Made by a program: the position numbers and the translations under genes. From JANQTF01 sp036835375 (GTDB lineage: Bacteria > Bacteroidota > Bacteroidia > J057), in the NCBI GenBank assembly GCA_036835375.1, contig DAITMB010000082.1:1-22818 (forward strand): a DNA stretch of 22,818 nucleotides. Direction: 5' to 3'. Under the pieces are notes generated by a model. It was not told the origin of the DNA. It worked only from the letters and a program-made list of their open reading frames with translations, and searched no databases. Each line of letters opens with the position of its first letter. The stretch's first letter is position 1. Positions 22,123-22,818 of the stretch are shown here, one piece after another.

Positions 22123-22818
22123 CTACTTCGCCCTCAGCGTAATCAAGCCCTGCTCAACTCCCTCCACCTCATGGGTCCGGGAGATTTTGTCATACAGTCC
22201 ACCCATCAGCGACTGGGAATCACCCTGGTGCTTGATCTGGAGATTGGCCACGCCATTGCTGAAGGTCGGCTCAACATTGGATACCCCAGGAAGGGTCTTC
22301 ACCATCGCGACCATCCGCATCATGCCGCCGTAGTCGGTGCCTTTAACCTGCAGGCGTGTGGTGGTAGCTGCACTGCCGTCGCTGCCGTCGGCAAAGTTGA
22401 CAATCAGTTGCATCGCCTCCAGAATACCCTGCTCCAGGGCATTGGCAATGGCAGGGTTGTTTTTCAAATTTTCCGCAACCACGAGGGTTCGCAGATACGG
22501 CACCCTGAAAGCATCAAAGCCAACTCCCGATTGCCCTTCCACATTCACCGATTTAGACCAAAGGATGTCCCGGGTTGCAGGGTTCACAATCTTGAGAACA
22601 AATCCCAGCTTGACTGTTTCGCGGGTGGTCCTCACGCCTGCTATTCCGAAAGTTTGGCTTGCTACTGTAAACTCCGTGATATCTCCCTTGATGAGAAGCT
22701 GGGCGTTGTTCTGCCGGGCATAACCTTCGGCCTCGGCCTCCCCGAGGTTTTGTGACATTTCCAGCACCCGGAAACAGTTGATTTCCTGCATGGCATTCGT
22801 GAGCATCACAGCCATGTT
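22123..22818 (-). CDS. CsgG/HfaB-like family protein, 5' end beyond the window
   Basis: About 231 codons are visible; the frame runs off the right edge, so the N-terminus, including any signal or lipoprotein sequence, is missing. The part present begins with MAVMLTNAMQEINCFRVLEM, then EGYARQNNAQLLIKGDITEF and LGFVLKIVNPATRDILWSKS. This is the usual order for the CsgG-like fold (helix, 'fRVlE', 'gadlli-G-I', 'l-ivd-tg-il-s'). CsgG proteins form outer-membrane pores for curli, and relatives act as envelope assembly factors. A C-terminal extension (from about TRLQVKG onward) adds a small alpha/beta repeat, MRMVAMVKTLPGVSNVEPTF, not found in CsgG itself. This could be a binding domain. It sits upstream of the T9SS cargo gene, 177 bp apart, on the same strand. 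Confidence 0.7.
   Translation of the reverse strand, partial: NMAVMLTNAMQEINCFRVLEMSQNLGEAEAEGYARQNNAQLLIKGDITEFTVASQTFGIAGVRTTRETVKLGFVLKIVNPATRDILWSKSVNVEGQSGVGFDAFRVPYLRTLVVAENLKNNPAIANALEQGILEAMQLIVNFADGSDGSAATTTRLQVKGTDYGGMMRMVAMVKTLPGVSNVEPTFSNGVANLQIKHQGDSQSLMGGLYDKISRTHEVEGVEQGLITLRAK

Overview
The window looks like a chromosomal segment of a Bacteroidota bacterium with moderately high GC, possibly from the Saprospiria/Cytophagia side; the exact lineage cannot be fixed from sequence alone. The strongest indicators are a secreted protein ending in a type A type IX secretion (T9SS) sorting domain, a eukaryotic-type (GT3) glycogen synthase next to a GT4 glycosyltransferase and a GH57-like protein, and an AAA-ATPase/PD-(D/E)XK protein of a kind that is heavily duplicated in Bacteroidota. 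No rRNA, tRNA, CRISPR array or transposase was seen.

Left part (1-13076). A Gfo/Idh/MocA oxidoreductase and an L-threonine aldolase converge and overlap by 16 bp. They are followed by an exported M1 metallopeptidase, a phospholipase-D-superfamily protein with an N-terminal fibronectin-III-like domain, and a large calcineurin-like metallophosphoesterase. Next comes a leftward glycogen/alpha-glucan cluster: GT3 glycogen synthase, then GT4 glycosyltransferase, then a GH57-like protein. It is followed by a short stretch with two decayed-looking small reading frames. Upstream on the same strand sit a MarC-family membrane protein and a possible 32-residue peptide gene.

Middle (13077-15956). A 5'-truncated copy of an AAA-ATPase-like/PD-(D/E)XK protein abuts the region upstream of the MarC gene. 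It is followed 25 bp later by a complete copy. The two share a 572-nt block that reads as identical, then a 208-nt segment of equal length whose products are only about 47% identical, then a near-identical nuclease-encoding 3' end. This mosaic is the most unusual structure in the window. It suggests gene conversion or segment exchange between tandem paralogs.

Right part (15957-22818). A TetR-family regulator has a perfect 9+9 inverted repeat immediately before its start codon. It is followed on the same strand by a DUF2461 gene and a DUF763 gene. On the minus strand lie an N-terminally truncated Uma2-family remnant overlapping the tail of a multi-pass membrane protein (DUF4013-like), a 655-residue T9SS cargo protein with three homologous extracellular repeats, and a CsgG-like protein cut by the right edge.

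Functional links are clearest for the glycogen cluster. The two AAA/nuclease copies belong together by recent shared ancestry. The T9SS protein and the CsgG-like protein both point to envelope or surface functions, but nothing in the sequence shows that they act together.
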